This document shows positions 51,977 to 62,602 of a stretch of DNA of 64,000 nucleotides, in pieces. Position 1 is the stretch's first letter, and each line of letters opens with the position of its first letter. A program made the position numbers and the translations under genes. The DNA lies in assembly GCF_000092505.1 (NCBI RefSeq), contig NC_014136.1, positions 1,194,501 through 1,258,500 on the forward strand. Reading direction: 5' to 3'. The notes beneath the pieces were generated by a model. It worked only from the letters and a program-made list of their open reading frames with translations. It was not told the DNA's origin and did not search any database. This DNA comes from Leuconostoc kimchii IMSNU 11154. Its GTDB lineage: Bacteria > Bacillota > Bacilli > Lactobacillales > Lactobacillaceae.

Positions 51977-54340
51977 TTGGACAATCAAATTAAAATTGAC
52001 GAAACGCAGTACCTTGATGGAACACTACAGGCGATGGAAAAATCGCTTGTGGCAACCGCAGCGGAAATTAAACAAACAAACAAAAGTATCGACTCCGTTG
52101 CACAAAATTGGAGCGACGTGCGATTAAAAACGGATACCTATTCAGGCATTGTTGAAACGGCAGCGTCAATTCGTCAGCAGCAGCAAATGTTATCTGAGCG
52201 TGAAAACTCTAAAACGCGTGCAGAGCGTCGTGTGGCGACATTAACGAAACAAATTGAAAAGCCTTATTTCGCAAGAATTGACTTTAGTGAAACCACTAGT
52301 CAAGATCGCGAAGCGGAAACAATTTATATTGGGTTGGGATCATTTAGTAACGATAAAAATCAGTTTTTAGTCTATGATTGGCGCGCTCCGGTTGCTTCAA
52401 TCTATTATGATGGTGGCATTGGAAAAGTATCCTATTTGACACCGGACGGTACGCAACAGGCAAATGTCACGCTTAAAAGACAATTCCAAATTGAAGATGG
52501 TGTCATTGTGACACTATTTGATACAGAAGAAGCTATTGGCGATGCGATGTTGATGAATGCCTTATCAGGTGAATCATCAACCAAGATGAAGTCAATTGTG
52601 ACAACGATTCAAAAAGAACAAAATAAAATTATTCGTAATACAGAAGCTGATTTATTATTTGTTCAAGGCGCAGCAGGTTCAGGTAAAACAGCTGCTGTAC
52701 TACAGCGTGTAGCTTATTTATTATATCGTTATCGGGGTAAACTAACTTCTGGTCAAGTCGTTTTATTTAGTCCAAATCAATTATTTAATGATTATATTGA
52801 TAATGTGTTACCAGAGCTGGGTGAACAAAATATGGTACAGATGACATTTTATCAATATGCTTCACGTCGTTTGCCAAAAATAGCTGTTGAAACGTTACAA
52901 GAAAGATTTGAGCATGACAAGACTGCCGACAACATTAATCGTGCAAAGGGCAGTTTGGCTATGTTTCATGCGGTAACTGCTTACGCAGAACATTTGAATC
53001 AAACGGACATGAAAATTCGAAATCTCATGTTCCGTGGCGAGCCCCTAATTTCTAAAGCACGTATTTCAGAAATCTATTACCAATACAATGAAAATTATAA
53101 ATTAGGTCAACGATTAGAGGCAACGCGTGATACATTGATGCGGATATTGAGCGCGCATATTGGTCAGGAATTGCGTAAAGATTGGGTAGAATTAGCCATT
53201 GAAAATCTTTCCAAGCAAGAATATGATGAACTGGTTGGTGCTGGTCAAGTGCGTGTTGGTGATAATGAAGAATCTGATGCAGCCGCGCGTACACGACAAG
53301 TCCAACTAGGAGAGGGACCAAAAGAACGTGAATTTGCCAGTGAAAAAGCAGAACGCCATTTTCTTGCAAAACAAATTGTGACCCAGTCGTTAAAACCGCT
53401 AGCACGTCAAATCCGTCGTGCAAATTTTCTAAATATTAATGCGCAATTTATTGATTTTTTGCGTCATGCCCACCATTATTTTGATTTAAAAGCGTTTAAC
53501 ATAACAGAAACTGGTTGGTTAGCGCATGTCGAAACAATTATTACGGCATTGAAACAGAAGCAATTATCGTTGACGGATACAACGCTATATTTATACCTAT
53601 ACGATCTGATGACTGGTAAGAAAGGTGAGCGTGATATTCGTTTTCTGTTTATTGACGAGATTCAGGATTACACACCATTTCAATTGGCATTTTTGAAATT
53701 TAGTTTCCCAAAGGCAAAATTTACCGTGTTGGGTGATCTCAACCAAGCTATTTTTACAAAAGATAATGCAACGCGTTTGCAGGATGATTTTTCATCGTTG
53801 TTTGACCCTGAACGCATCGAGCAGGTTAAATTGACACAAACTTATCGTTCAACACAACAAATAACAGATTTCACAAAATATATTTTACGTGATGGACAGG
53901 ATATTGATGCGTTTAATCGTGATGGTGACAAACCGATGGTATATACGTTATTAAGCGAATCAGACATGTTGGTTAAACTACAGCAACAATTAACGCAACA
54001 TACGTTAAACCATGATACGACAGCAATTATTACGAAGACACGTGATGATGCGCAACAATTAGCTGCGCAACTTGACAGTCAATCAGTCACATTAATTCAG
54101 TCGGAAAACCAACGCCTAGCCAAGGGCGCGATCATTGTGCCCTCTTATTTAGCAAAGGGGTTGGAATTTGATGCTGTGATTATTTGGCATGCTGACAATA
54201 CACGTTACGGGGATGATTCAGAACGACGCTTGCTATATACAGTAGCTAGTCGTGCCATGCATACATTGACGTTATTAGCTGAAAAACGTGCAACGCAATT
54301 ACTTGATGATGTGCCAGCACACTTATATGAGGTAAACTAA
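51977..54340 (+). CDS. helD: UvrD-like helicase HelD, RNA polymerase recycling ATPase
   Basis: This 787-residue superfamily 1 ATPase has a coiled-coil N-terminal arm (residues 1-90). Walker A is GAAGSGKTAAVLQRVAYLLYR, Walker B FLFIDEIQDYTPFQ, and helicase motifs GDLNQAIFT, LTQTYRSTQQI and AKGLEFDAVI. HelD pries stalled or idle RNA polymerase off nucleic acids; members in some bacteria affect rifampicin response. The TTG start at 51977, with GAGTGAG upstream, is preferred since the promoter -10 box lies inside the longer frame. Its stop overlaps the next start (TAATG). Confidence 0.88.
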   Translation: MDNQIKIDETQYLDGTLQAMEKSLVATAAEIKQTNKSIDSVAQNWSDVRLKTDTYSGIVETAASIRQQQQMLSERENSKTRAERRVATLTKQIEKPYFARIDFSETTSQDREAETIYIGLGSFSNDKNQFLVYDWRAPVASIYYDGGIGKVSYLTPDGTQQANVTLKRQFQIEDGVIVTLFDTEEAIGDAMLMNALSGESSTKMKSIVTTIQKEQNKIIRNTEADLLFVQGAAGSGKTAAVLQRVAYLLYRYRGKLTSGQVVLFSPNQLFNDYIDNVLPELGEQNMVQMTFYQYASRRLPKIAVETLQERFEHDKTADNINRAKGSLAMFHAVTAYAEHLNQTDMKIRNLMFRGEPLISKARISEIYYQYNENYKLGQRLEATRDTLMRILSAHIGQELRKDWVELAIENLSKQEYDELVGAGQVRVGDNEESDAAARTRQVQLGEGPKEREFASEKAERHFLAKQIVTQSLKPLARQIRRANFLNINAQFIDFLRHAHHYFDLKAFNITETGWLAHVETIITALKQKQLSLTDTTLYLYLYDLMTGKKGERDIRFLFIDEIQDYTPFQLAFLKFSFPKAKFTVLGDLNQAIFTKDNATRLQDDFSSLFDPERIEQVKLTQTYRSTQQITDFTKYILRDGQDIDAFNRDGDKPMVYTLLSESDMLVKLQQQLTQHTLNHDTTAIITKTRDDAQQLAAQLDSQSVTLIQSENQRLAKGAIIVPSYLAKGLEFDAVIIWHADNTRYGDDSERRLLYTVASRAMHTLTLLAEKRATQLLDDVPAHLYEVN

Positions 54341-55014
54341 TGGATGAACTTGTTCAAGCGATTAAGCAACGGTATCATGACACATTTATGTCCATCGCCA
54401 TTGCGGGTTCAGTGTCGGTTGGTAAAAGTACGTTTGCTCAAAAACTGGCTGAATTACTTGACGTTAATGTTAGTGTGATTAGTACAGATGATTTTTTGAT
54501 GCCTAATGATGTGTTGATGGCAAAAGGTATTTTTAAACAAAAAGGGTTTCCACAAACGTATAATATGACGGCATTAACACAGCTCATCATGCGGTTTCAG
54601 GCTGATGAACTGTCAGCTGAGATTCCTTGTTATGCGCAAGAACTGGCTGATATTCATCCGGAAAAAAAGCAACGTATCACGAAACCAGACATACTAATTA
54701 TTGAAGGCGTTGTGGCGCTACAGCTTGAACAACCAGATTTTAAAATTTATCTCGATGCCGATTTAACAAACATTAAAACATGGTATTTAGCACGAACCTT
54801 AGAAATGACGGCACGAGCAAAAAACGACCCGAAGTCTTGGCGTTATCAATACGCACAGATGCCTATTGAGTCGTTTTCTCAATTAGTAATGACGGTCTGG
54901 GATGAAACGAACCAAGTCAATCTGGATCAATACATTGAACCAAGTAGTGTCCATGCTAATGCTGTTGTCAGATTAGATAAAAACCATGATATTGAAACGA
55001 TCATAATGAAGTAG
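54340..55014 (+). CDS. coaA: Pantothenate kinase-like P-loop kinase (CoaA type)
   Basis: This 224-residue kinase has P-loop GSVSVGKSTFA, STDDFLMPNDVL, KQKGFPQTYNM and PDILIIEGVVALQ, in the order found in type I pantothenate kinases. These catalyse the first step of coenzyme A synthesis. It is shorter than typical CoaA (about 300 residues), lacking N- and C-terminal additions, so the assignment is to family, not to proven substrate. It is translationally coupled to helD. Confidence 0.8.
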   Translation: MDELVQAIKQRYHDTFMSIAIAGSVSVGKSTFAQKLAELLDVNVSVISTDDFLMPNDVLMAKGIFKQKGFPQTYNMTALTQLIMRFQADELSAEIPCYAQELADIHPEKKQRITKPDILIIEGVVALQLEQPDFKIYLDADLTNIKTWYLARTLEMTARAKNDPKSWRYQYAQMPIESFSQLVMTVWDETNQVNLDQYIEPSSVHANAVVRLDKNHDIETIIMK

Positions 55015-55019
55015 TTATA

Positions 55020-55048
55020 ATAGATTGTCAACTTTGTTGACAATCTAT
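55020..55048 (+). terminator. Terminator of the helD-coaA operon
   Basis: ATAGATTGTCAAC and its complement pair over about 13 bp with a TTT loop, followed by TTTACTT, soon after the coaA stop. Confidence 0.8.
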
Positions 55049-55138
55049 TTACTTAGGCGTAAGATATTTTAAGAAGTTAAATCAATTGTTTTCTGAAAAC
55101 AATTGGTAATTTATTGAATATAACAGAGGAAAATAATC

Positions 55139-56647
55139 ATGAATGACGAATTACTTGATACACACGGTAAACCAGTCAATCGTTTGGCGATGATGTTGGT
55201 CATGTTAATTGGTGTGTTTTCAGTCATGCTAATGCAAACAGCCTTAGGCACTGCTTTACCGGCATTGATGAAAGCATTTGATGTGAATGCTGCAACAGTG
55301 CAGTGGCTAACCACCATTTTCTTGATGGCCAATGGTATTATGGTACCAGTTTCTGCCTTTTTGACAACACGCATTCCAACAAAAACGTTGTATCTATCAG
55401 CATTGGGTCTGTTTACTATTGGGACACTTGTTGCTTTCATGACACCAACGACTATGTTTTGGTTATTAATGGTAGCACGTGTCTTACAGGCAATGGCGGT
55501 CGGTATACTCATGCCGTTGATGCAAGTTGTTTCTCTATCGCTGTTTGACGCCCAGTCGCGTGGAAAAGCAATGGGAATGGGTGGTCTAGTCATTGGTATG
55601 GCACCAGCTATCGGACCAACATTATCAGGATGGATTTTAGAAAAAGATCATACGTTATTAGGCTTGACGCTGCAAAATTCGTGGCGTTCAATATTTGGTA
55701 TCGTTTTGCCGGTTGTTATTGTCGTTATGATTGCTTCGTTTTTCTTGTTCCATGACATCTTACCAGTACAAAAAGTAACGCTAGATATACGATCTCTTAT
55801 GGAATCAACTTTTGGTTTTGGTTTAGTATTATATGGCTTTGCAATGGTCGCTTCAGATGGTTGGGGTAGTTTCAATGTGATCGTACCATTGATTGTTGGC
55901 ATTATCATTGTTATTGAATTCATGTGGCATCAGTCCCGAATGGAGAAGCCATTCTTAGATATGTCAGTATTTAAGTCAAGACAGTTTACGATTACAACTA
56001 TTTTAGTGTCATTGGTCATGATGGCCATGATAGGTGTCGAGATGGTTTTACCGATCTACATGCAAAATATTCGGGGCCTATCACCACTTAATTCAGGCTT
56101 GACTCTCCTTCCCGGTGCGCTCATGATGGGTATTATTTCACCAATTGCTGGTGCATTTTATGATAAACATGGCGCTAAACGCTTAGCTGTTACTGGGTTC
56201 ACAATTCTAATTATTGGTACGATACCCTTGTTTTATATGACAGCTGAAACACCGACATTGTATATCACATCATTGTATACTTTGCGCATGTTTGGTATTG
56301 CCATGACAATGATGCCTTTAACAGCTTCAGCTATGGGCGCCTTGTCTCCGAAAACAGCAGCACAAGGAACAGCAGCTAACAATACGATGAGGCAAATTGC
56401 TGCATCTTTAGGGACTGCGGTTTTGGCTTCAGTTATGCAATCCGTTACTAAGAATAATATGCCAAAGAAATCTTTGAATGGACAAGATCCGCTAGCATAT
56501 GGGCGTAAGGCTCTAGATGCAACGCTTGGTGGTTTTCATGCGTCGTTCCTATTGGCTGCATCATTTGCTGTTGTTGCTTTACTGATTACTTTTCTGCTGC
56601 ATAGTGGCAAGGTTAACACCCCAAATCAAGGAGGTGACGTAAGATGA
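55139..56647 (+). CDS. DHA2-family multidrug efflux MFS transporter (EmrB/QacA type)
   Basis: This 502-residue transporter has about fourteen helices. The N-terminal helix QTALGTALPALMKAFDVNAATVQWLTTIFLMANGIMVP contains the DHA2 motifs. ARVLQAMAVGILMPLMQVV and GMGGLVIGMAPAIGPTLSGWIL (motif C of antiporters) confirm drug:proton export. GAGG lies before the ATG. The stop overlaps the next gene by four bases, coupling it to a DUF4811 partner. Exported compounds are unknown. Confidence 0.9.
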   Translation: MNDELLDTHGKPVNRLAMMLVMLIGVFSVMLMQTALGTALPALMKAFDVNAATVQWLTTIFLMANGIMVPVSAFLTTRIPTKTLYLSALGLFTIGTLVAFMTPTTMFWLLMVARVLQAMAVGILMPLMQVVSLSLFDAQSRGKAMGMGGLVIGMAPAIGPTLSGWILEKDHTLLGLTLQNSWRSIFGIVLPVVIVVMIASFFLFHDILPVQKVTLDIRSLMESTFGFGLVLYGFAMVASDGWGSFNVIVPLIVGIIIVIEFMWHQSRMEKPFLDMSVFKSRQFTITTILVSLVMMAMIGVEMVLPIYMQNIRGLSPLNSGLTLLPGALMMGIISPIAGAFYDKHGAKRLAVTGFTILIIGTIPLFYMTAETPTLYITSLYTLRMFGIAMTMMPLTASAMGALSPKTAAQGTAANNTMRQIAASLGTAVLASVMQSVTKNNMPKKSLNGQDPLAYGRKALDATLGGFHASFLLAASFAVVALLITFLLHSGKVNTPNQGGDVR

Positions 56648-57321
56648 TTATTTTAATTATGGCGGCATTTGCGCTTTTAGCATTTTTTGCGAATATGACA
56701 ATCAAATCATCTGGTGTTCGCTATATCGTCACGCTATTGATGTTTGCTGGGTTGATTTTGAGTGTTACTGCGTTGGTTGGCAATATGCATGATCATTATG
56801 GTATGAAGCAGGTCACGACCACTAGTAAAAAAGTGATTCATTCTGCTGGCGCTGGTGATCAAGGTTTTGGTGTGTTACTTTACCAAAATGTTGGGACTGA
56901 CGGTAAAGAAAATGTCTATATCTACAGGGAATCAGCTACCGACAAAAAAACAACAGTCTCAAAACCTGATTTAAAAACTTCTTCAAGCAGAACAAATATT
57001 TCAGGAAACACAGCTTATCAAGTCACCAAGACCACACGCTTTGTTTATAAATCGAACGGTTTTAAGTTTTTGTTCGGTATTGCCGGCAATAATCATGAAT
57101 TGAAGCATCGCCAGGTCACATATCAAGTACCGGCGACATGGATTGCAATGACAACCGCACAAGCGGAAGCGTTACCAGGTAAGTTGGCACCCAAATCGGA
57201 TGCAGATAAAGCCGCTGCTGAACAACAAAAAAAGCAATTGGCAGCATTAGCTCAGATTAATCCTGATAAAGCGGCGACGCTACAGGTTGAACAAATCAAA
57301 AAAGTATTGCAAGGCAATTAA
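56644..57321 (+). CDS. DUF4811-type membrane protein, partner of the MFS exporter
   Basis: This 225-residue protein has two N-terminal helices (residues 1-17 and 26-46). An extracytoplasmic region follows (VIHSAGAGDQGFGVLLYQNVGTDGKENVYIY), and the C-terminus is rich in alanine, lysine and glutamine. In lactic acid bacteria such proteins are encoded directly after DHA2 exporters and carry the DUF4811 name. The ATGA overlap with the exporter supports joint function, but no activity is known. AGGAGGTGA within the end of the exporter gene is the ribosome site. Confidence 0.8.
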   Translation: MIILIMAAFALLAFFANMTIKSSGVRYIVTLLMFAGLILSVTALVGNMHDHYGMKQVTTTSKKVIHSAGAGDQGFGVLLYQNVGTDGKENVYIYRESATDKKTTVSKPDLKTSSSRTNISGNTAYQVTKTTRFVYKSNGFKFLFGIAGNNHELKHRQVTYQVPATWIAMTTAQAEALPGKLAPKSDADKAAAEQQKKQLAALAQINPDKAATLQVEQIKKVLQGN

Positions 57322-57334
57322 GCGCTTGAAATGT

Positions 57335-57376
57335 ATAAAAAGCGACAATCTCTATTTCAGGGATGGTCGCTTTTAT
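57335..57376 (+). terminator. Terminator after the exporter/DUF4811 operon
   Basis: TAAAAAGCGACAATCTCT pairs with GGGATGGTCGCTTTTA apart from one mismatch and a G-U pair, ending in TTTT. It lies just after the DUF4811 stop codon. Confidence 0.75.
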
Positions 57377-57427
57377 GCTATGATAGGGAAAATATCGGTT
57401 CATAAAAGTTATAAATTAGGGGGTAAC

Positions 57428-58876
57428 ATGATGCATTTTTTTATCAATAAAGGCATGGGCCATGGTAATAGTGGCGTCGAGCATGCACAGTTTTATCGTG
57501 CAACCCAGTTTCGCGATAAAAAATTACCCTTTAAAATGGTTTTTACAGACCACTTGCCACGGCTACATCAACATATGAAGGAATGGCATATTGCGGAGCA
57601 TGAGGTCATTGGCTTGTATGATTATCTATTGAGCGATGACCCAGATAAGTATTTACGCAACGGCAACATGATCATGCATAACTATGAGGAAGAGATACTT
57701 TGGGATACTACCAATACGCAACGGATGATTAAACGGCAGACGACCGGTAATTATATAGAAATCATTCAACGGCGAAAGTACTATGATAAAGAAAAACGAG
57801 TATATCAAGTTGAAGATGATCGTGTATTTTTAGAAAACAAGAAGCATCGGGTTTCTTGGCATTATAGAAACGAGCGATCACGTGGTGATCAAATGACTAA
57901 TATTCGTGTGGATAACTTTCGTGGGAAGAACTATTTGTTCACAACTTTCGAAGAATTGTTAGATTTCTTTTTTTCAGATATTCAGCACCGATTTAAAAAT
58001 AATGTTTATCTGATTGATCGTGGTACTGACAGCGAAGAAGCAATTATTCGAATCAAGCAGTATGATTCTACTTTAAAAATACTGGCGGTTGTTCATGCTG
58101 ACCATTTTGTAACGTGGTATCAAGAACATCCATTATGGAATAACTATTATCAATACATGTTTGACCATTTGACAGACATTGATTTGATTATTGTGGCCAC
58201 AAAATTACAGCGACAAGCAATGTTGTCACAGTTAGAAGCTATTGGTGTTAGCGGGCTATCGCGTAAAATTGTTGCTATTCCAGTTGGCGGTGTTTCAGAC
58301 ATTTCAGAACCGAACAAATGGCTAGGTGGTTCTATGAAGTTTGTGACAGCATCACGCTTACATGCAGAAAAAAACATTGACCATATTATTCAAGCGATTA
58401 GTCAATTGCGCCAGGCTGGTTTAGACGCAACCTTAGCTATATATGGCGCTGGTGCTGAAGAAAGTAACCTAGTCACACTGATTAATACATTAAATTTATC
58501 GTCGTTTGTGGTGTTAAAAGGATTAAGTCAACACATGAAAACGGATATGAAGGCATATGATGTTTTTGTATCAGCTTCCTATTCAGAGGGGTTTGGGTTA
58601 ACTTACATTGACGCAATCAGCAATGCGTTGCCTATTGCGACTTATGATAATTTATATGGTGCACGAGAGTTAGTTTATGATGGGGTTAACGGTTATTTAG
58701 CAAAATTTAGTCGTAAAGCGGCTGATGAGCAGGTCAATATTAGCCGACTTGCGGTTGCGATGCGTCTTACTTTTGAATCTTATGACCAGCTATCAAAAGG
58801 GGCACATGATGTTGCCATGCAATTTCAAAATGACATGATCGCTGATCAATGGCAAAAAGTAATGGTGGATTTATGA
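57428..58876 (+). CDS. Glycosyltransferase family 4, GtfA-like
   Basis: This 482-residue GT-B glycosyltransferase starts MMHFFINKGMGHGNSGVEHAQ, as in Gtf1/GtfA. GtfA adds N-acetylglucosamine to serine-rich surface adhesins; related TagE enzymes glucosylate teichoic acid. The C-terminal Rossmann half carries FVTASRLHAEKNIDHII, AIYGAGAEES and SASYSEGFGLTYIDAI with the catalytic E-x7-E. GGGGG precedes the ATG at 57428; the frame from 57287 runs through the previous terminator. It overlaps the GtfB-like gene. Donor and acceptor are unknown. Confidence 0.85.
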   Translation: MMHFFINKGMGHGNSGVEHAQFYRATQFRDKKLPFKMVFTDHLPRLHQHMKEWHIAEHEVIGLYDYLLSDDPDKYLRNGNMIMHNYEEEILWDTTNTQRMIKRQTTGNYIEIIQRRKYYDKEKRVYQVEDDRVFLENKKHRVSWHYRNERSRGDQMTNIRVDNFRGKNYLFTTFEELLDFFFSDIQHRFKNNVYLIDRGTDSEEAIIRIKQYDSTLKILAVVHADHFVTWYQEHPLWNNYYQYMFDHLTDIDLIIVATKLQRQAMLSQLEAIGVSGLSRKIVAIPVGGVSDISEPNKWLGGSMKFVTASRLHAEKNIDHIIQAISQLRQAGLDATLAIYGAGAEESNLVTLINTLNLSSFVVLKGLSQHMKTDMKAYDVFVSASYSEGFGLTYIDAISNALPIATYDNLYGARELVYDGVNGYLAKFSRKAADEQVNISRLAVAMRLTFESYDQLSKGAHDVAMQFQNDMIADQWQKVMVDL

Positions 58877-59709
58877 CAACAATTGAAATTATCAATTCAT
58901 TAGCTTACACTAATTTTCCAGGCATTGCTTGGCAAATTGAACAGGTGAGGTTAGGGAAAAGTTATGCCTTGTGGCTAGCTACCCCGCATGAAGATGCGAC
59001 GTATTTAGTCCGTAAATTAGGTCTAGATCCGACGCGCGTGTATGATATGTATGCCCAACGTTATCTTGAAAATACGGACGATAAAGGTGGCCTTTGGTGG
59101 ACTGATTTACCAGTACCTGATGGCGCGCAGTTTAGAATTAATGGGGATGGCACCAAAGATATTATCAGCCGTGGACATGTGAGAGCGCATGTTCGTTGGT
59201 TCAATGATTCTAAGAGGCTTATTCAGGCGGTTGTCTGGCAAGATCCGGACGGTAAAATTGATTACAAAGATATTTATCGACGAGATGGAAAGTTATTTGC
59301 GAAGCAGTATTTTAGTGAAGGTGAATTATTAGAGTCAGATTTTTACTTCGGTCAAAGTATGGTTCAGGTAAGCGATTTTTACTTTGAAAATCATCGTAAT
59401 TTTGTATATGCATATGATCAAAAGTATCAAGAAGCCGAGTCATACATTGCTAGTATTGCCAGCAAATGGCCAAGATACACGTTTAATACGACACAGTTAG
59501 GACGTGAAATTGCCTTTTCGCCACAAAATACAGTCCTGACATTAGTTGATGATGTTTTGGACGGGCAAGGTCGCGTACGGCATGACGTTGCTGCTATTTT
59601 AAATGACCCAACCCATAAAATTCAACAAGTACGCACCTCACAACGTAATTTTGATATTTTAAAATCACAGGGTATTACAACACATAAAGTACGCATTGTC
59701 ATATTTTGA
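58873..59709 (+). CDS. GtfB-like glycosylation partner protein
   Basis: This 278-residue protein begins FMTTIEIINSLAYTNFPGIAWQIEQVR in the longer frame; the ATG at 58873 overlaps the GtfA stop (ATGA). Sequence such as VRWFNDSKRLIQAVVWQDPDGKIDYKDIYRRDGKLFAKQYF resembles the add-on domain shared by GtfB chaperones of GtfA complexes. It is much shorter than GtfB of streptococci (about 440 residues) and seems to lack part of the second Rossmann half. It may be a compact partner or a truncated one. Confidence 0.75.
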   Translation: MTTIEIINSLAYTNFPGIAWQIEQVRLGKSYALWLATPHEDATYLVRKLGLDPTRVYDMYAQRYLENTDDKGGLWWTDLPVPDGAQFRINGDGTKDIISRGHVRAHVRWFNDSKRLIQAVVWQDPDGKIDYKDIYRRDGKLFAKQYFSEGELLESDFYFGQSMVQVSDFYFENHRNFVYAYDQKYQEAESYIASIASKWPRYTFNTTQLGREIAFSPQNTVLTLVDDVLDGQGRVRHDVAAILNDPTHKIQQVRTSQRNFDILKSQGITTHKVRIVIF

Positions 59710-59789
59710 GTAGCTTTTCACATATCACAACACAACAACGATATTTTGTTTTATAATAGAGTTGTAACAATAAAATTTTGGAGGCTATC

Positions 59790-61007
59790 ATGGCTAAATT
59801 GACTGTTTCAGATTTGGAACTTTCAGGTAAGAAAGTATTGATGCGCGTTGATTTCAACGTGCCTATCAAAGCAGGTGTTATCGGTAACGATAACCGTATT
59901 GTGGCAGCATTGCCAACAATTAAATATGTTCTGGAAAACAACGGGCGTGCAATTTTGTTCTCACACTTAGGACGCATCAAGTCTGAGGATGATAAGCAAG
60001 AATTATCGTTAGCACCAGTTGCAGCACGTTTAGGAGAATTGCTTGGTCAAGATGTTAAGTTTGTACCACAAACACGTGGCGCAAAACTTGAATCTGCTAT
60101 TGCTGCTTTGCAAGATGGTGAAGTATTAATGGTTGAAAACACACGTTTTGAAGACGTTGTTGATGGTCAAGAAGTTAAGAACGAATCGAAGAATAATCCA
60201 GAGTTGGGTAAGTACTGGGCATCATTGGGTGATGATTTGTTCATTAATGATGCGTTTGGGACCGCACATCGTGCCCATGCTTCAAACGTTGGCATTTCAG
60301 CTAATGTCTCACAAGCAGCGGCTGGTTTCTTGATGGAGAAAGAAATCAAGTTTTTGGGTGATGCTGTGGCTAACCCAGTTCGTCCGTTCGTTGCTATTAT
60401 TGGTGGTGCAAAGGTTTCTGATAAGATTGAAATTGTGAAGTCATTACTAGGCAAGGCTGACAAAGTTATTGTTGGTGGTGGTATGGCTTACACATTTGAT
60501 GCTGCTAAGGGCGAAAAAATTGGTAATTCATTGTTTGAAGCTGACAAAGTTGAGTTGGCTAAAGAATTAATGGCTGAGGCCGGCGATAAGCTAGTTTTGC
60601 CGGTTGATTCAATTGCAGCAGATGCGTTCTCAAATGATGCTAAGACCGAAATTGTTGATGCCGAAGTAGGCATTCCTGATGGGTACATGGGTCTAGATAT
60701 TGGACCTAAGTCAGTTAAATTGTTGCAAGATACTTTGTCAGATGCCAAGACAGTCGCTTGGAATGGACCAATGGGTGTGTTTGAAATGCCTAACTTTGCT
60801 AAAGGTACATTGGCAATTGGCGAAGAATTGGTAACGGTAACGGAAAATGGTGGAACCACTATTGTTGGTGGCGGTGATTCGACTGCTGCTGTACAACAAT
60901 TAGGTGTTGCTGACAAGTTGTCACACATTTCAACTGGTGGTGGTGCTTCACTAGAATACCTCGAAGGTAAAGAATTACCAGGCATTGCTGCTATTTCTGA
61001 AAAATAA
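59790..61007 (+). CDS. pgk: Phosphoglycerate kinase
   Basis: This 405-residue glycolytic enzyme makes ATP from 1,3-bisphosphoglycerate. It has [64 protein letters not shown] and [16 protein letters not shown] lies before the ATG at 59790, with TATAAT near 59752 and its own terminator. Unlike many Firmicutes it stands apart from gap and tpi, as is usual in heterofermentative lactic acid bacteria. Confidence 0.97.
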   Translation: MAKLTVSDLELSGKKVLMRVDFNVPIKAGVIGNDNRIVAALPTIKYVLENNGRAILFSHLGRIKSEDDKQELSLAPVAARLGELLGQDVKFVPQTRGAKLESAIAALQDGEVLMVENTRFEDVVDGQEVKNESKNNPELGKYWASLGDDLFINDAFGTAHRAHASNVGISANVSQAAAGFLMEKEIKFLGDAVANPVRPFVAIIGGAKVSDKIEIVKSLLGKADKVIVGGGMAYTFDAAKGEKIGNSLFEADKVELAKELMAEAGDKLVLPVDSIAADAFSNDAKTEIVDAEVGIPDGYMGLDIGPKSVKLLQDTLSDAKTVAWNGPMGVFEMPNFAKGTLAIGEELVTVTENGGTTIVGGGDSTAAVQQLGVADKLSHISTGGGASLEYLEGKELPGIAAISEK

Positions 61008-61014
61008 TTGTTTT

Positions 61015-61040
61015 AAACAGACCCGTATGAGTCTGTTTTT
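61015..61040 (+). terminator. Terminator of pgk
   Basis: AAACAGAC (61015-61022) pairs with GTCTGTTT (61031-61038), with an eight-base loop and trailing T-run. Confidence 0.88.
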
Positions 61041-61165
61041 TGTTGAACACAAAAGTGTGTTTTCGACAATTAATATGAGAATATGTTCATATAATTGGTA
61101 AAAAAGACAGTATGTCCTGTATAATGGAGGCTAAGCAACAAAAAGAGTTATTAAAGGAGATCGCT

Positions 61166-62575
61166 ATGATTCATGTTTATAATACGTTGACACGTGAAAA
61201 AGAAATATTTAAGCCTATTACACCAGGTAAAATCAACATGTATGTCTGTGGCCCTACGATTTATAATTATATTCATATTGGAAATGCGCGATCTGCAATT
61301 GCATTTGATGTTGTTCGTCGCTATTTTGAGTACCGTGGTTATGATGTTAACTACGTCTCAAATTTTACGGATGTTGACGATAAAATTATCAAACGTGCAC
61401 GTGAACAAGGTGTTGATGAAATGACGATAGCCAATCGATATGCTGATGCTTTCCATCAGGATACGTTGCCGTTAAATATAAAGCCAGCAACTGTGCGTTC
61501 ACGTGCAACGGATGTTATTCCTGATATTATTTTATTTGTGGGCGACCTTATTAAAAAAGGCTATGCTTATGAATCCGAAGGCGACGTTTATTTTCGTGCC
61601 AAACGTTTTAAGGGTTATGGCATATTAGCACACCAAGATTTAGCTGAAATGGAGGCTAACGCTGCTGGACGTTTAGATGATATTGAATTGACGCGAAAAG
61701 AAGATCCAATCGATTTTGCTGTATGGAAAGCTAGCCATTCAAAGGATGAAATTTCATGGCAGTCACCATGGGGTAAAGGGCGCCCAGGATGGCATATTGA
61801 ATGCTCGGTTATGGCGCAAAAATATTTGGCTGATACGATTGATATTCATGGTGGTGGTATTGATTTGGCTTTTCCTCATCATACCAATGAAATTGCGCAA
61901 TCAGAAGCTCGAACGGGGAAAACATTCGTTAATTACTGGATGCATAATGGTTTTGTTAATGTTAACGATGAAAAAATGTCTAAATCACTGGGTAATTTCA
62001 CAACGGTACATGATATGTTAGCAAACTATGATGATCCAATGGCTATTCGTTATCTACTATCGACTACGCAATATCGTAGATCAATTAATTATTCGGATGA
62101 CACATTAGAACAGGCAAGGGTTGCACTCGATCGTATTCGAACAGCGTATCGCAATTTATCTTTTCGTATGGAAACAGCCGTTAATGGTCGAGATCAAGCG
62201 GTTGATCGTGTGATTGAAGAGCGAATCAGTGATTTTGAGGCAGCAATGGATGATGATTTTAATACACCTAATGCATTAGCATCGATATTCGAACTAGTAA
62301 CAATTGCAAATACTTTGGCCGAGAGCCAACAAATTTATCTTGAGACAACGCAACATTTATTGCACACAATAGCAAAATTAATGTCGGTATTTGGTATTGA
62401 AAATCTGTCTGTGGCGTCTAATTTAACAAAAGAACAGGATGAACTACTAAAATTACGTCATCTTGCACGTGAAACACGTGATTTTGAAGCATCGGACCGT
62501 TTAAGGCAAAATTTACATCAGTTAGGAATTGTTGTTGAAGATACACCCCAAGGGCAACGTTGGCATAGGGATTAA
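61166..62575 (+). CDS. cysS: Cysteinyl-tRNA synthetase
   Basis: This 469-residue class I synthetase charges tRNA-Cys. It has [16 protein letters not shown] (zinc cysteine and HIGH-type motif), [26 protein letters not shown] and [11 protein letters not shown] for zinc binding, and [15 protein letters not shown] precedes the ATG at 61166; the frame from 61112 overlaps the TATAAT box near 61120. No T-box was found upstream. It ends with a terminator just before the rRNA operon. Confidence 0.96.
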   Translation: MIHVYNTLTREKEIFKPITPGKINMYVCGPTIYNYIHIGNARSAIAFDVVRRYFEYRGYDVNYVSNFTDVDDKIIKRAREQGVDEMTIANRYADAFHQDTLPLNIKPATVRSRATDVIPDIILFVGDLIKKGYAYESEGDVYFRAKRFKGYGILAHQDLAEMEANAAGRLDDIELTRKEDPIDFAVWKASHSKDEISWQSPWGKGRPGWHIECSVMAQKYLADTIDIHGGGIDLAFPHHTNEIAQSEARTGKTFVNYWMHNGFVNVNDEKMSKSLGNFTTVHDMLANYDDPMAIRYLLSTTQYRRSINYSDDTLEQARVALDRIRTAYRNLSFRMETAVNGRDQAVDRVIEERISDFEAAMDDDFNTPNALASIFELVTIANTLAESQQIYLETTQHLLHTIAKLMSVFGIENLSVASNLTKEQDELLKLRHLARETRDFEASDRLRQNLHQLGIVVEDTPQGQRWHRD

Positions 62576-62602
62576 AAAGACTCGCGAAGCGAGTCTTTTT
62601 TT
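62575..62602 (+). terminator. Terminator of cysS
   Basis: AAAAGACTCGC (62575-62585), loop GAA and GCGAGTCTTTT form a strong hairpin that overlaps the cysS stop codon and ends in TTTTTT. Confidence 0.92.
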
